Assembly (NCBI RefSeq): GCF_016862755.1
Contig: NZ_BONO01000017.1
Coordinates: 30,291 to 94,290 of the forward strand
DNA length: 64,000 bases
From: Cellulomonas pakistanensis
GTDB taxonomy: Bacteria; Actinomycetota; Actinomycetes; Actinomycetales; Cellulomonadaceae
Direction of reading: 5' to 3'
Shown: positions 26,083 to 33,845 of the stretch, piece after piece
How positions within the stretch are numbered: position 1 is the first letter of the stretch
How the letters are laid out: every line of letters starts with the position of its first letter
Notes under the pieces: generated by a model
What the model was told of the DNA's origin: nothing
The model's database searches: none
Seen by the model: only the letters and a program-made list of their open reading frames with translations
Program-made: the position numbers and the translations under genes

Positions 26083-27093
26083 TCAGCCGCCCGTCGACTC
26101 GCGCACGATCACGCGCGGCGTCACGGTCTCGACGCCGCCCGGGTCGCGACCCTCCTGCGAGGCGAACAGCCGCTCGGCCGCCCGCCGCCCCATGATCTGG
26201 AAGTTCATGTCGATGCTGGTGAGCGCCGGCCGGCAGCCCGCGATCATCGGCTCCCAGTTGTCGAAGCCGATCACGGCGACGTCGTCCGGGACCCGCACCC
26301 CGCGGTCGTGCAGCGCGTCGAGCACGCCGCGCGCGATCTGGTCGCTGCCGCACACGACCGCGTCGACGTCCTGCTCCAGGAGCGCCGCCACGGACGAGCG
26401 CCCCCACGCCTCGGACCACGACCCGTACCGCACCGGCCCGACCCGCTCGAGCCCGTGCTCGGCCAGGGCGGCGTCGGCCCCGGCGGCCCGGTCGGTCGCG
26501 GCGGCGTAGGTGACGTCGCCCGAGACGTGCGCGATGCGGCGCCGGCCGGTCGCCAGCAGGTGCTCGACGGCGATCCGGCCCGCGGTCACGTTGTCGGGCA
26601 CGACGGAGGCGTCGGCGGGGTCGGTCGACGGGGCGTACGTGTAGACGACCGGCACGGGCAGGTCCCGTCCGAGCGGCGGCCGGGCGTCGGTCTGCGAGCC
26701 GACGACGATGAGGCCGTCGACCCGGCGGCCGAGCAGCGTCGACAGGTGGTGCTGCTCCCGGATCGCGTCGCCGCGGGAGTCGCAGAGCAGCACGCTCGAC
26801 CGCCCCGCGCCGAACGCGTCCTCCGCGCCCATGAGGATCGGCAGCGAGAACCGGCCCTCGAGGTCGTGCGTGAGCAGCCCGACGGTGCCGGTGTGGCCGT
26901 CGAGCATGGCCCGCGCGAGCGCGTTCGGCGTGAAGGACAGCCGCTCCGCCACGTCGAGGACCCGGCGCCGGGTCTCGGCGCTGACCTCGGCCTTGCCGTT
27001 GATCGCCTTGGACGCCGTGGCGACCGAGACGCCGGCCAGCTGCGCGACGTCGCGCAGCGTCACCTGCCGCCGGCCGGGTGCGTCGGTCGTCAT
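26083..27093 (-). CDS. LacI-family repressor of the arabinofuranoside locus
   Basis: A 336-residue product from ATG 27093 after GGGGGA. N-terminal helix-turn-helix TLRDVAQLAGVSVATASKAING with hinge LSFTPNALARAM, then a periplasmic-binding-protein-like effector domain (GLIVVGSQ, DAVVCGSDQIARGVLDAL, VIGFDNWEP, VIVRESTGG). Divergent from the ABC importer and GH127. The palindromes at 27131-27140 and 27190-27205 between them are candidate operators. Inducer is probably an arabinose-containing oligosaccharide; that is inference from GH127. Confidence 0.9.
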   Translation of the reverse strand: MTTDAPGRRQVTLRDVAQLAGVSVATASKAINGKAEVSAETRRRVLDVAERLSFTPNALARAMLDGHTGTVGLLTHDLEGRFSLPILMGAEDAFGAGRSSVLLCDSRGDAIREQHHLSTLLGRRVDGLIVVGSQTDARPPLGRDLPVPVVYTYAPSTDPADASVVPDNVTAGRIAVEHLLATGRRRIAHVSGDVTYAAATDRAAGADAALAEHGLERVGPVRYGSWSEAWGRSSVAALLEQDVDAVVCGSDQIARGVLDALHDRGVRVPDDVAVIGFDNWEPMIAGCRPALTSIDMNFQIMGRRAAERLFASQEGRDPGGVETVTPRVIVRESTGG

Positions 27094-27130
27094 GGGTCCC
27101 CCTGTCCTCGTGCTCGACCGGCAGCGTACG

Positions 27131-27140
27131 ACGAAAACGT
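27131..27140. promoter_or_regulatory. Candidate second LacI site near the repressor start
   Basis: ACGAAAACGT has arms ACG/CGT around AAAA and shares GAAAAC with the site at 27190-27205. It lies 38 bases upstream of the LacI ATG and could serve autoregulation. Confidence 0.3.
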
Positions 27141-27157
27141 CGCGCGCCGTCACCCCG

Positions 27158-27187
27158 TTGACGCCCGCGAAGAGCCGGTGCTAGCGT
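27158..27187 (+). promoter_or_regulatory. Promoter of the ABC importer / GH127 operon
   Basis: TTGACG (27158-27163) and TAGCGT (27182-27187) are separated by 18 bases, close to the vegetative sigma consensus. The expected start of transcription falls inside the palindrome at 27190-27205. Confidence 0.65.
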
Positions 27188-27189
27188 CA

Positions 27190-27205
27190 CCGAAAACCGT
27201 TTCGG
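27190..27205. promoter_or_regulatory. Candidate LacI-family operator
   Basis: CCGAAAACCGTTTCGG has 6-bp arms CCGAAA/TTTCGG around four bases, three bases after the -10 box. Position and A/T-rich half-sites fit LacI repression. GGTTTCG repeats at 27208-27214. Confidence 0.55.
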
Positions 27206-27291
27206 AAGGTTTCGTCCGGGACGGCGCACCAGCGATGGCCGCGGCACCGACGCCCGGCCACCGACCGCACTCGACGAGGAGACCGGTCCGC

Positions 27292-28560
27292 ATGAACGCA
27301 CGACGCACCTCCCTCATCGCCCTGGCCGCCGCGGGCGCGCTGGGGCTCGCCGCCTGCTCGGGCGGCACCAGCGCCGGCGGCGGCGGTGGCGCGACCTCCG
27401 GCGGCGGTGGGGGCGAGGGCGACGGGGTCGTCACCGTCTGGCACTACTTCTCCGACCCCAACCAGGTCGCGCTCATGGACGCGTACAAGGAGAAGTTCGA
27501 GTCGGAGAACGACGCCACGGTCGAGAACGTGTACGTCCCCTACGACCAGATGAACTCCAAGCTGGTGTCCGCCGCGGGCGCCGGCACCGGCCCGGACGTC
27601 GTGGTGTTCAACGGCGCCGAGGCCGCGACGCTGGCGCTGGGCGGCGTGCTCGCGCCGCTCGACGAGCAGTGGGCGGAGTTCGCCGACGCCGACCAGTTCC
27701 CGGACTCGGTGCTGCACTCGGTCGACGACCAGCTGTACGCGGTGCAGGGCTACGTCAACCTGCTGGGCCTCTGGTACAACCAGGACATCCTCGACGAGAT
27801 CGGGGTCGAGCCGCCCACCACGATGGACGAGCTCGAGGACGCCATGGCCGCCGCGAAGGACGCCGGGTACGGCGGCATCACGCTGTCCGGCCTGCCGCAG
27901 TCGCAGGGCGAGTGGCAGGCGTACCCGTGGATCAGCGACGCCGGGTTCGACTACGAGAACCTCGACGCGGACGCCCTCGGCGCCGGGTTCGAGCGGGTGC
28001 GCGGCTGGGTCGACAACGGCTGGCTGACCCAGGAGGCCGTGACCTGGGACCAGACGGTGCCGTTCCAGCAGTTCGCGGCCGGGAACGTCGCCTTCGCGCA
28101 GAACGGCAACTGGCAGATCGGCACCGCCGAGTCGGACGCCGACTTCGCGTACGGGGTCGTCCCGCTGCCGCTCGGCGACACCGGCCAGGTGTACCTGGGC
28201 GGCGAGGGCCAGGGCATCGGCGCACACGCCGACGACCCGGAGCTCGCGTGGGAGTACCTGCAGGGCACCTACCTCGACGTCGAGGGCCAGGAGCTGGCGC
28301 CCGACCTGGTCGGCTCGATCCCGTCCCGCGCGGACACCGCCGAGGCCGACGTCGTGACCGGCAACGAGCTGCTCGACCCGTTCGCGCAGACGATCGCGGA
28401 CTTCGGCGCGAGCTACCCCGACCCGGTGATCCCGCCGGCCGCCGTCGCCGACGTCCAGCTCACCGTGGGCCAGGCCTGGTCCGCCGTCATCGGCGGCCAG
28501 AAGGACCCGCAGGCGGCGGCCGACGAGGCCGTCGCGGCGCTGCAGAGCCAGATCGGCTGA
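27292..28560 (+). CDS. ABC sugar transporter, solute-binding lipoprotein
   Basis: A 422-residue product. The signal peptide ends in the lipobox GLAAC and is followed by a Gly/Ser linker. The mature domain is an SBP family 1 fold: VTVWHYFSDPNQVALMDAYKEKFE, YDQMNSKLVSAAGAGTGPDVVVFNG, LYAVQGYVNLLGLWYNQDIL, AAGNVAFAQNGNWQIG. It should capture oligosaccharides outside the membrane. Given the GH127 in the operon, arabinofuranosyl oligosaccharides are likely. ATG 27292 after GAGGAG. Confidence 0.9.
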   Translation: MNARRTSLIALAAAGALGLAACSGGTSAGGGGGATSGGGGGEGDGVVTVWHYFSDPNQVALMDAYKEKFESENDATVENVYVPYDQMNSKLVSAAGAGTGPDVVVFNGAEAATLALGGVLAPLDEQWAEFADADQFPDSVLHSVDDQLYAVQGYVNLLGLWYNQDILDEIGVEPPTTMDELEDAMAAAKDAGYGGITLSGLPQSQGEWQAYPWISDAGFDYENLDADALGAGFERVRGWVDNGWLTQEAVTWDQTVPFQQFAAGNVAFAQNGNWQIGTAESDADFAYGVVPLPLGDTGQVYLGGEGQGIGAHADDPELAWEYLQGTYLDVEGQELAPDLVGSIPSRADTAEADVVTGNELLDPFAQTIADFGASYPDPVIPPAAVADVQLTVGQAWSAVIGGQKDPQAAADEAVAALQSQIG

Positions 28561-28570
28561 CGAGGCACCC

Positions 28571-29512
28571 GTGTCCGCAGCCGCCACCACCGCGCCCGCG
28601 CGGCAGGCCGGTCCCGGTCCCGCCCCGACGACCCGGCGTCGTCGGGGCGGGAGCCGGATCGTGTTCCTGCTGCCCGCCGCCCTGTTCCTCGGGCTGTTCA
28701 GCCTGTTCCCGCTGGTCCAGCTCGTCCGGATGGCGGTCAGCGACGTCACGGCCGCGACGCTGAACGCCGACTGGCTGTTCACCGGCCTGGACAACATCCG
28801 CCGCGGGTTCGAGACCGGGCAGACCGGCCCCGCGATCAGCCGCACGCTCGTGTTCGTCGTCGTCGTGACCGTGCTCGGCATGCTGGTCGGGTTCGGCGCC
28901 GCGATCGCGCTGCGCACCACGGGCCGGTGGTCGGCCTGGCTGCTCGCGCTCATGGTGTTCGTGTGGGCGCTGCCGCCGGTGGTGAACGGCTCGGTCTGGA
29001 AGTTCCTGCTCAACGACGCCGGCCTGATCAACACCGTCCTGCTGAGCACCGGGTTGCGGGACACCCCGGTGCCGTTCCTCTACGACCAGCACTGGGCGCT
29101 GTTCTCCGTCGCGTTCGTCAACGCGTTCGCGGTCATCCCGTTCAACACGCTGGTGTTCCGGGCGGCGCTCATGACCATCGACCCCGAGGTGTTCGAGGCC
29201 GCGCAGCTCGACGGCGCCAGCAAGTGGCAGCAGATCCGGCACATCATGGTGCCGTCGGTCCGCCCGACCACGCTGGTGCTGCTGATCCTGACCCTGGTCT
29301 ACGGGTTCCGGTCCTTCGACTTCATCTACGTGATGACGTACGGCGGCCCGGGCACCGCGACCAACACCCTGCCGTTCCTGGGCTACCTGCAGGCCTTCGT
29401 CCGCTACGACTACGGGCTCGGCGCGGCCACCTCCGCGCTCGCGGTGGTCGGCGTGCTGGTCCTCGCCGTGGTCTACGCCCGGAGCATCAAGCGCGAGGAG
29501 GCGGACGGATGA
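28571..29512 (+). CDS. ABC sugar transporter permease (MalF type)
   Basis: A 313-residue product with six helices and an N-terminal Arg-rich cytoplasmic stretch. The EAA loop reads EVFEAAQLDGASKWQQIRHIMVP, the contact for the ATPase. No ATPase gene is in the operon, so it presumably shares an MsiK-type ATPase encoded elsewhere, as in other actinobacterial sugar importers. GTG start ten bases after the binding-protein stop. Confidence 0.92.
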   Translation: MSAAATTAPARQAGPGPAPTTRRRRGGSRIVFLLPAALFLGLFSLFPLVQLVRMAVSDVTAATLNADWLFTGLDNIRRGFETGQTGPAISRTLVFVVVVTVLGMLVGFGAAIALRTTGRWSAWLLALMVFVWALPPVVNGSVWKFLLNDAGLINTVLLSTGLRDTPVPFLYDQHWALFSVAFVNAFAVIPFNTLVFRAALMTIDPEVFEAAQLDGASKWQQIRHIMVPSVRPTTLVLLILTLVYGFRSFDFIYVMTYGGPGTATNTLPFLGYLQAFVRYDYGLGAATSALAVVGVLVLAVVYARSIKREEADG

Positions 29513-30324
29513 CCGTCAAGGCCGGCCCGGCGGCGGTCGCCGCCAAAGTCCTGCTCACGCTGATGTACGGGGTCCCGATCCTGTGGATCCTGCTCACCTC
29601 GGTGAAGTCCTCGGACGACGTGTTCGACCCGAGCCGCACGTTCCTGTTCCGCCCGGTGACCACCGCGTACGTCGAGGCGCTCAGCGGCGACCTGGCCCGG
29701 GCGCTGCTGCAGTCCGTCACCATCGCGACCTGCACGACCGCGCTGGTGCTGCTCATCGCGATCCCCGCGGCGTACGGGCTGGCGCGCACGCGCGGCCTGC
29801 TCCCCACGGCGGCGCTGGGGCTGCTGATCGTGCTGCAGATGATGCCGCAGACGGCGACCGTCATCCCGCTGTTCCAGGCGTTCAGCGGCTGGCGGCTGCT
29901 CGACACCACGGCCGCGGTGGTGCTGGCCGACGCCGCGCTGCTCACGCCGTTCGCCACCCTGCTGCTGCGGCCCTTCTTCCGGGCCGTGCCGCCGCAGATC
30001 GAGGAGGCGTCGTCCATCGACGGCGCCGGCATGCTGCGCACCTTCTGGTCGGTCGTGCTGCCGGTCGCCCGCAACGGCGTGGCCACCGTCGGCACGCTGA
30101 CCTTCCTGCTGGCGTGGGGCGAGTTCCTCTACGCCGTGAACTTCTACCTGACGCCGGGGCAGTACCCGCTGTCCGCGCTGCTCGCCCAGCAGGTGAGCGC
30201 GTTCGGCATCAACTGGCCGGGCCTCATGGCGCTGGCCGTGCTCACCTCGATCCCGATCCTCGTCGTGTTCAGCAGCACCTACCGGCTGCTGCGCGACGGC
30301 CTGACCGTCGGCGCGGTGAAGTGA
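29509..30324 (+). CDS. ABC sugar transporter permease (MalG type)
   Basis: A 271-residue product whose ATG overlaps the previous stop by four bases. Six helices and the EAA loop EEASSIDGAGMLRTFWSVVLP. It begins with the typical MalG-type VPILWILLTSVKSSDD. It forms a heterodimer with the upstream permease. Confidence 0.92.
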   Translation: MTVKAGPAAVAAKVLLTLMYGVPILWILLTSVKSSDDVFDPSRTFLFRPVTTAYVEALSGDLARALLQSVTIATCTTALVLLIAIPAAYGLARTRGLLPTAALGLLIVLQMMPQTATVIPLFQAFSGWRLLDTTAAVVLADAALLTPFATLLLRPFFRAVPPQIEEASSIDGAGMLRTFWSVVLPVARNGVATVGTLTFLLAWGEFLYAVNFYLTPGQYPLSALLAQQVSAFGINWPGLMALAVLTSIPILVVFSSTYRLLRDGLTVGAVK

Positions 30325-30353
30325 CCGCCGCCCGCCCGCGCCCTGGAGGCGAC

Positions 30354-32261
30354 ATGACCACGTCCGCACCCGCCGTCGACCGCGCCGCCCAGCACGGCCG
30401 CCCGGTGGTCCCGTCCGCGTCCCGCTGGCGCCCGCTCGGCCTCGACGAGGTCCGCCTCGACGGCGGCTTCTGGGGCGAGCTGCAGCACCGCAACGCCACC
30501 GCGATGATCGCGCACACCGAGCGCTGGGTGGAGCGCATGGGCTGGGCCGCCAACTTCGACCTCGCCGCTGCCGGCACGCTGCCGGAGGGCCGCCGGGGCC
30601 GCGAGTTCTCCGACTCCGAGATCTACAAGCTGCTCGAGGCCATGTCCTGGGAGGTCGGCCGCACCGGCGACGCCGACCTCGACCGCCGGCTCCGCGCGCT
30701 CGCGTCCCGGGTCGCCGCCGCGCAGGAGCCCGACGGCTACATCTCCACCATGTTCGGCCGCCCCGGGCAGGGCGCGCGCTGGTCCGACCCGGAGTGGGGC
30801 CACGAGCTGTACTGCATCGGGCACCTGATCCAGGCCGGCGTCGCGCGCGCCCGGACCCACGGGGACGACGAGCTGGTGCAGGTCGCGATCCGCGCCGCCG
30901 ACCACGTGTGCGAGGTGTTCGGGCCGGACGGGCGCCAGGGCGTCGACGGGCACCCGGAGATCGAGCCCGCGCTCGTCGAGCTGTACCGGCTGACCGGCGA
31001 GCACCGGTACCTCGACCAGGCCCGGCTGTTCGTCGAGCGCCGCGGCCACGGGGTGCTCGACGACATCGAGCTCGGCCGGTCCTACTTCCAGGACGACGAG
31101 CCGATCCGGGAGTCGACCACGCTGCGCGGGCACGCCGTCCGCGCGCTCTACCTCGCCGCGGGCGCGGCGGACCTCGCGGTGGAGGACGGCGACACCGAGC
31201 TGCTCGGCGCCGTCACCCGGCAGGTGCGGTCCGCGCTCGCGCGCCGCACCTACCTGACCGGCGGCATGGGCGCGCACCACGAGGGGGAGTCGTTCGGGCT
31301 CGACTTCGAGCTGCCGCCGGACCGCGCGTACGCCGAGACCTGCGCCGGCATCGGGTCGGTCATGGCCAACCACCGGCTGCTGCTGCAGTCCGGCGACGCC
31401 CGGCACGCCGACGCCGTCGAGCGCACGCTGTTCAACGTGCTCGCCGCGTCGCCGTCGGCCGAGGGCACCGCGTTCTTCTACACGAACCCGCTGCAGCAGC
31501 GCGTCCCCGGCGAGGTGCCCGACCCCGACGTCCCGAGCCCGCGCGCGGCGGCCAGCCTGCGGGCGCCGTGGTTCAACGTGTCCTGCTGCCCGACCAACGT
31601 GACCCGCACCGTCGCCTCGCTGGCCGCCTACGTGGCGAGCGCGGACGACGACGGGGTGCAGCTGCACCAGTACGCCGCGGGCACGGTCGCGGCGATCGTG
31701 GGCGGCGAGCCGGTGCGGCTGCGGGTCGAGACCGGGTACCCGCACGACGGCCGCGTCCTCGTGACGGTCGAGGAGGCGCCGGCGGCGTGGACGCTCACGC
31801 TGCGGGTCCCCGCGTGGGGCGCGGGCGCGACGGTCGACGCCGGCGACGGGCCGCGCGCGGCGGAGCCGGGGTACGTGGCGGTCGCGGGTCCGGGCGCCGG
31901 GGGCCGCGTCGTGCTGGACCTGCCGGTCGCGCCGCGGTTCACGGTCGCCGACCCGCGGGTCGACGCGGTGCGCGGCCAGGTCGCCGTCGAGGCGGGCCCG
32001 CTGGTCTACGCCCTGGAGTCGGTCGACCTGGGGGAGGACGTCGCGCTGGCCCGGGTCGACGCGGGCGTCGCGCCTGAGGCGCGGGACGGGGCGGTGACCG
32101 TGCGCGCCCGCACGGTGGCGGTGCCCGAGGAGGACTGGCCGTACGCCGACCGGCCCGCCGAGGGCGCCGCGGGCGAGCCGCGCGCGGTGCCGCTGGTGCC
32201 GTACCACCGGTGGGGCAACCGCGGTCCGTCGACGATGCGGGTGTGGCTGCCCGTGGTCTGA
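30354..32261 (+). CDS. GH127 beta-L-arabinofuranosidase
   Basis: A 635-residue cytoplasmic enzyme with an (alpha/alpha)6 barrel followed by beta domains. The zinc/cysteine site of the family is complete: E328 and C330 in YAETCAG, and C411-C412 in SCCPTN. C411 corresponds to the Cys nucleophile of HypBA1. It should release beta-L-arabinofuranose from imported oligosaccharides. There is no signal peptide, which fits hydrolysis after uptake. ATG 30354 has GGAGG upstream and lies 29 bases after the MalG-type gene. Confidence 0.93.
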   Translation: MTTSAPAVDRAAQHGRPVVPSASRWRPLGLDEVRLDGGFWGELQHRNATAMIAHTERWVERMGWAANFDLAAAGTLPEGRRGREFSDSEIYKLLEAMSWEVGRTGDADLDRRLRALASRVAAAQEPDGYISTMFGRPGQGARWSDPEWGHELYCIGHLIQAGVARARTHGDDELVQVAIRAADHVCEVFGPDGRQGVDGHPEIEPALVELYRLTGEHRYLDQARLFVERRGHGVLDDIELGRSYFQDDEPIRESTTLRGHAVRALYLAAGAADLAVEDGDTELLGAVTRQVRSALARRTYLTGGMGAHHEGESFGLDFELPPDRAYAETCAGIGSVMANHRLLLQSGDARHADAVERTLFNVLAASPSAEGTAFFYTNPLQQRVPGEVPDPDVPSPRAAASLRAPWFNVSCCPTNVTRTVASLAAYVASADDDGVQLHQYAAGTVAAIVGGEPVRLRVETGYPHDGRVLVTVEEAPAAWTLTLRVPAWGAGATVDAGDGPRAAEPGYVAVAGPGAGGRVVLDLPVAPRFTVADPRVDAVRGQVAVEAGPLVYALESVDLGEDVALARVDAGVAPEARDGAVTVRARTVAVPEEDWPYADRPAEGAAGEPRAVPLVPYHRWGNRGPSTMRVWLPVV

Positions 32262-32284
32262 GCCCGCGGGCGCCGCTCCCGGCC

Positions 32285-32354
32285 GCGAGGTCGTCACATC
32301 CGCGCGAGGTCGTCATGAACGTGTGACGACCTCGGCGCGATGTGACGACCTCGC
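32285..32354. terminator. Very long hairpin after the GH127 operon
   Basis: 32285-32300 pairs perfectly with 32339-32354 (16 bp). After a single bulged base the pairing continues for 4 bp and then 10 bp, to a six-base loop (GAACGT). The stem holds two copies of GAGGTCGTCA and two inverted copies. It probably ends the operon, but four identical half-sites could also be a binding site. Confidence 0.6.
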
Positions 32355-32476
32355 CCCTCCGCGGCGGCGCGGCGGTCGGCCGCGCGGAGGTCGGCGGCGC
32401 GGAGGTCGGCGGCGCGAGCCGGGGTCATCCCGGGCGGGTGGGGACCGGCTGCGACCGGCGTCGGTACGGTCGCGGC

Positions 32477-33748
32477 GTGCCCGCCACCGGCTCGACCGAG
32501 GTCACGGCCGTCCCGACGCGGGACCTGGCCCGGCTGACGCTGCTGGGCGCGCTCGTCGGGCTGCCCGCCGGGGTGGTGGCGTTCGCGTTCGTCGGCGCGG
32601 TGCACGTGCTGCAGGACCTGCTGTGGACCGAGCTGCCGGAAGCGCTCGGCGCCGACGGACCGCCCTGGTACCTCGTGCTCGGGCTGCCGCTGGTCGGCGC
32701 GCTCCTCGTCGCGGCCGCGCGCCGGCTGCCGGGCGACGGCGGGCACTCGCCGGTCGCCGGGCTGAGCATGGACCCCCTGCCGCCGGTCGCCGCGGGCGGC
32801 GTGGCGCTCGCGGCGCTGGCGAGCCTCGGGTTCGGCGCCGTGCTGGGACCGGAGGCGCCGCTGATGGCGCTCGGCGGGATCGTCGGGGTGTGGGTCACCC
32901 GGTGGACCGGCGTGACCGGGCCCGCGCGCGGGCTGCTCGGGGCGTCGGGCGCGTCCGGGGCCATGTCGACCCTGTTCGGCGGGCCGCTCGTCGCGGGCAT
33001 CCTGCTGCTCGAGGCCGGGGCGGGCGCGCTCGCCGCCGCCACGCTGCTGCCGCCGCTCGCCGCGGCCGCGGTGGCCTACGTGCTGGTCACCGGGTTCGGC
33101 GACTGGGCGGGCGTGCCGATGGCCGGGCTCGCGGTCCCGGACCTGCCGGAGTACGACCGGGTCCGGCCCGGGTCCCTGCTGCTCGCGCTGGTCGTCGGGG
33201 TGGTCGCGGCGGTCGTGATCACCGGGGCGCGTCGGCTGGCGAGGGCGGTGCAGGCGACGGAGCCGAGGGTGGGCCGCGTGCCGCTGCTGCTCGGGGGCGG
33301 GCTCGGCGTCGGGCTGCTGGCGCTCGCGGCGGGCGGGCTCGGCGCGGACCCGCGGGACGTGCTGTTCTCCGGCCAGGCGTCGATCCCCGCGCTCGTGGCG
33401 GAGGAGTCGGTCGGCGTCGTGCTGGTGCTCGTCGTAGCGAAGGGGCTCGCGTACGCGGTGACGATGGGCGCGGGGTTCCGCGGCGGGCCGATCTTCCCGG
33501 CGATCTTCCTCGGCGTGGGGCTGGCGTCGGTCGCGGTCGCGGTGCTGGACGCGTCGCCGACGCTGGCGGTGGCCGTCGGTGCGGCCGCCGGGATGGCGGC
33601 GACCAGCCGGCTGCTGCTGTCGGCGGTGCTGTTCGCGGCGCTGCTGGTGGGCCGGGCCGGGCTCGACACGGCGCCGGCGGCGGTGCTCGCGGCCGCGGCG
33701 GCGCTGCTGACGGTCCGCCTCCTGGACCCGCCCCCGCGCACGGCCTGA
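32477..33748 (+). CDS. CLC-family chloride channel/transporter
   Basis: A 423-residue membrane protein of the usual core length without CBS domains. GFGAVLGPEAPLMALGG carries the gating Glu in GPEAP (the family's GREGP segment), and MGAGFRGGPIFPAIFLG is the third selectivity-filter helix. SGASGAMSTLFGGPL matches the intervening helix. GTG 32477 has no ribosome binding site; TACGGT at 32465-32470 sits six bases upstream, a leaderless layout. Confidence 0.88.
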   Translation: MPATGSTEVTAVPTRDLARLTLLGALVGLPAGVVAFAFVGAVHVLQDLLWTELPEALGADGPPWYLVLGLPLVGALLVAAARRLPGDGGHSPVAGLSMDPLPPVAAGGVALAALASLGFGAVLGPEAPLMALGGIVGVWVTRWTGVTGPARGLLGASGASGAMSTLFGGPLVAGILLLEAGAGALAAATLLPPLAAAAVAYVLVTGFGDWAGVPMAGLAVPDLPEYDRVRPGSLLLALVVGVVAAVVITGARRLARAVQATEPRVGRVPLLLGGGLGVGLLALAAGGLGADPRDVLFSGQASIPALVAEESVGVVLVLVVAKGLAYAVTMGAGFRGGPIFPAIFLGVGLASVAVAVLDASPTLAVAVGAAAGMAATSRLLLSAVLFAALLVGRAGLDTAPAAVLAAAAALLTVRLLDPPPRTA

Positions 33749-33776
33749 CGCCACCCCGCACGCCGGGGCGTGGAGA

Positions 33777-33832
33777 CGAGTGGAGCGTCCTGCCGCGACA
33801 CGCCGGGCGTGTCGGGCAGGACGCTCCACTCG
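33777..33832. repeat. Dispersed palindromic hairpin element, copy 2
   Basis: An 18-bp outer stem (33777-33794 with 33815-33832) is followed, after one bulged base, by CGACACGCC/GGCGTGTCG. The outer 17-base arms are identical to those of the copy at 15171-15224. It lies between convergent genes and could terminate both. Confidence 0.85.
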
Positions 33833-33845
33833 AGGGTGCGGGCGG

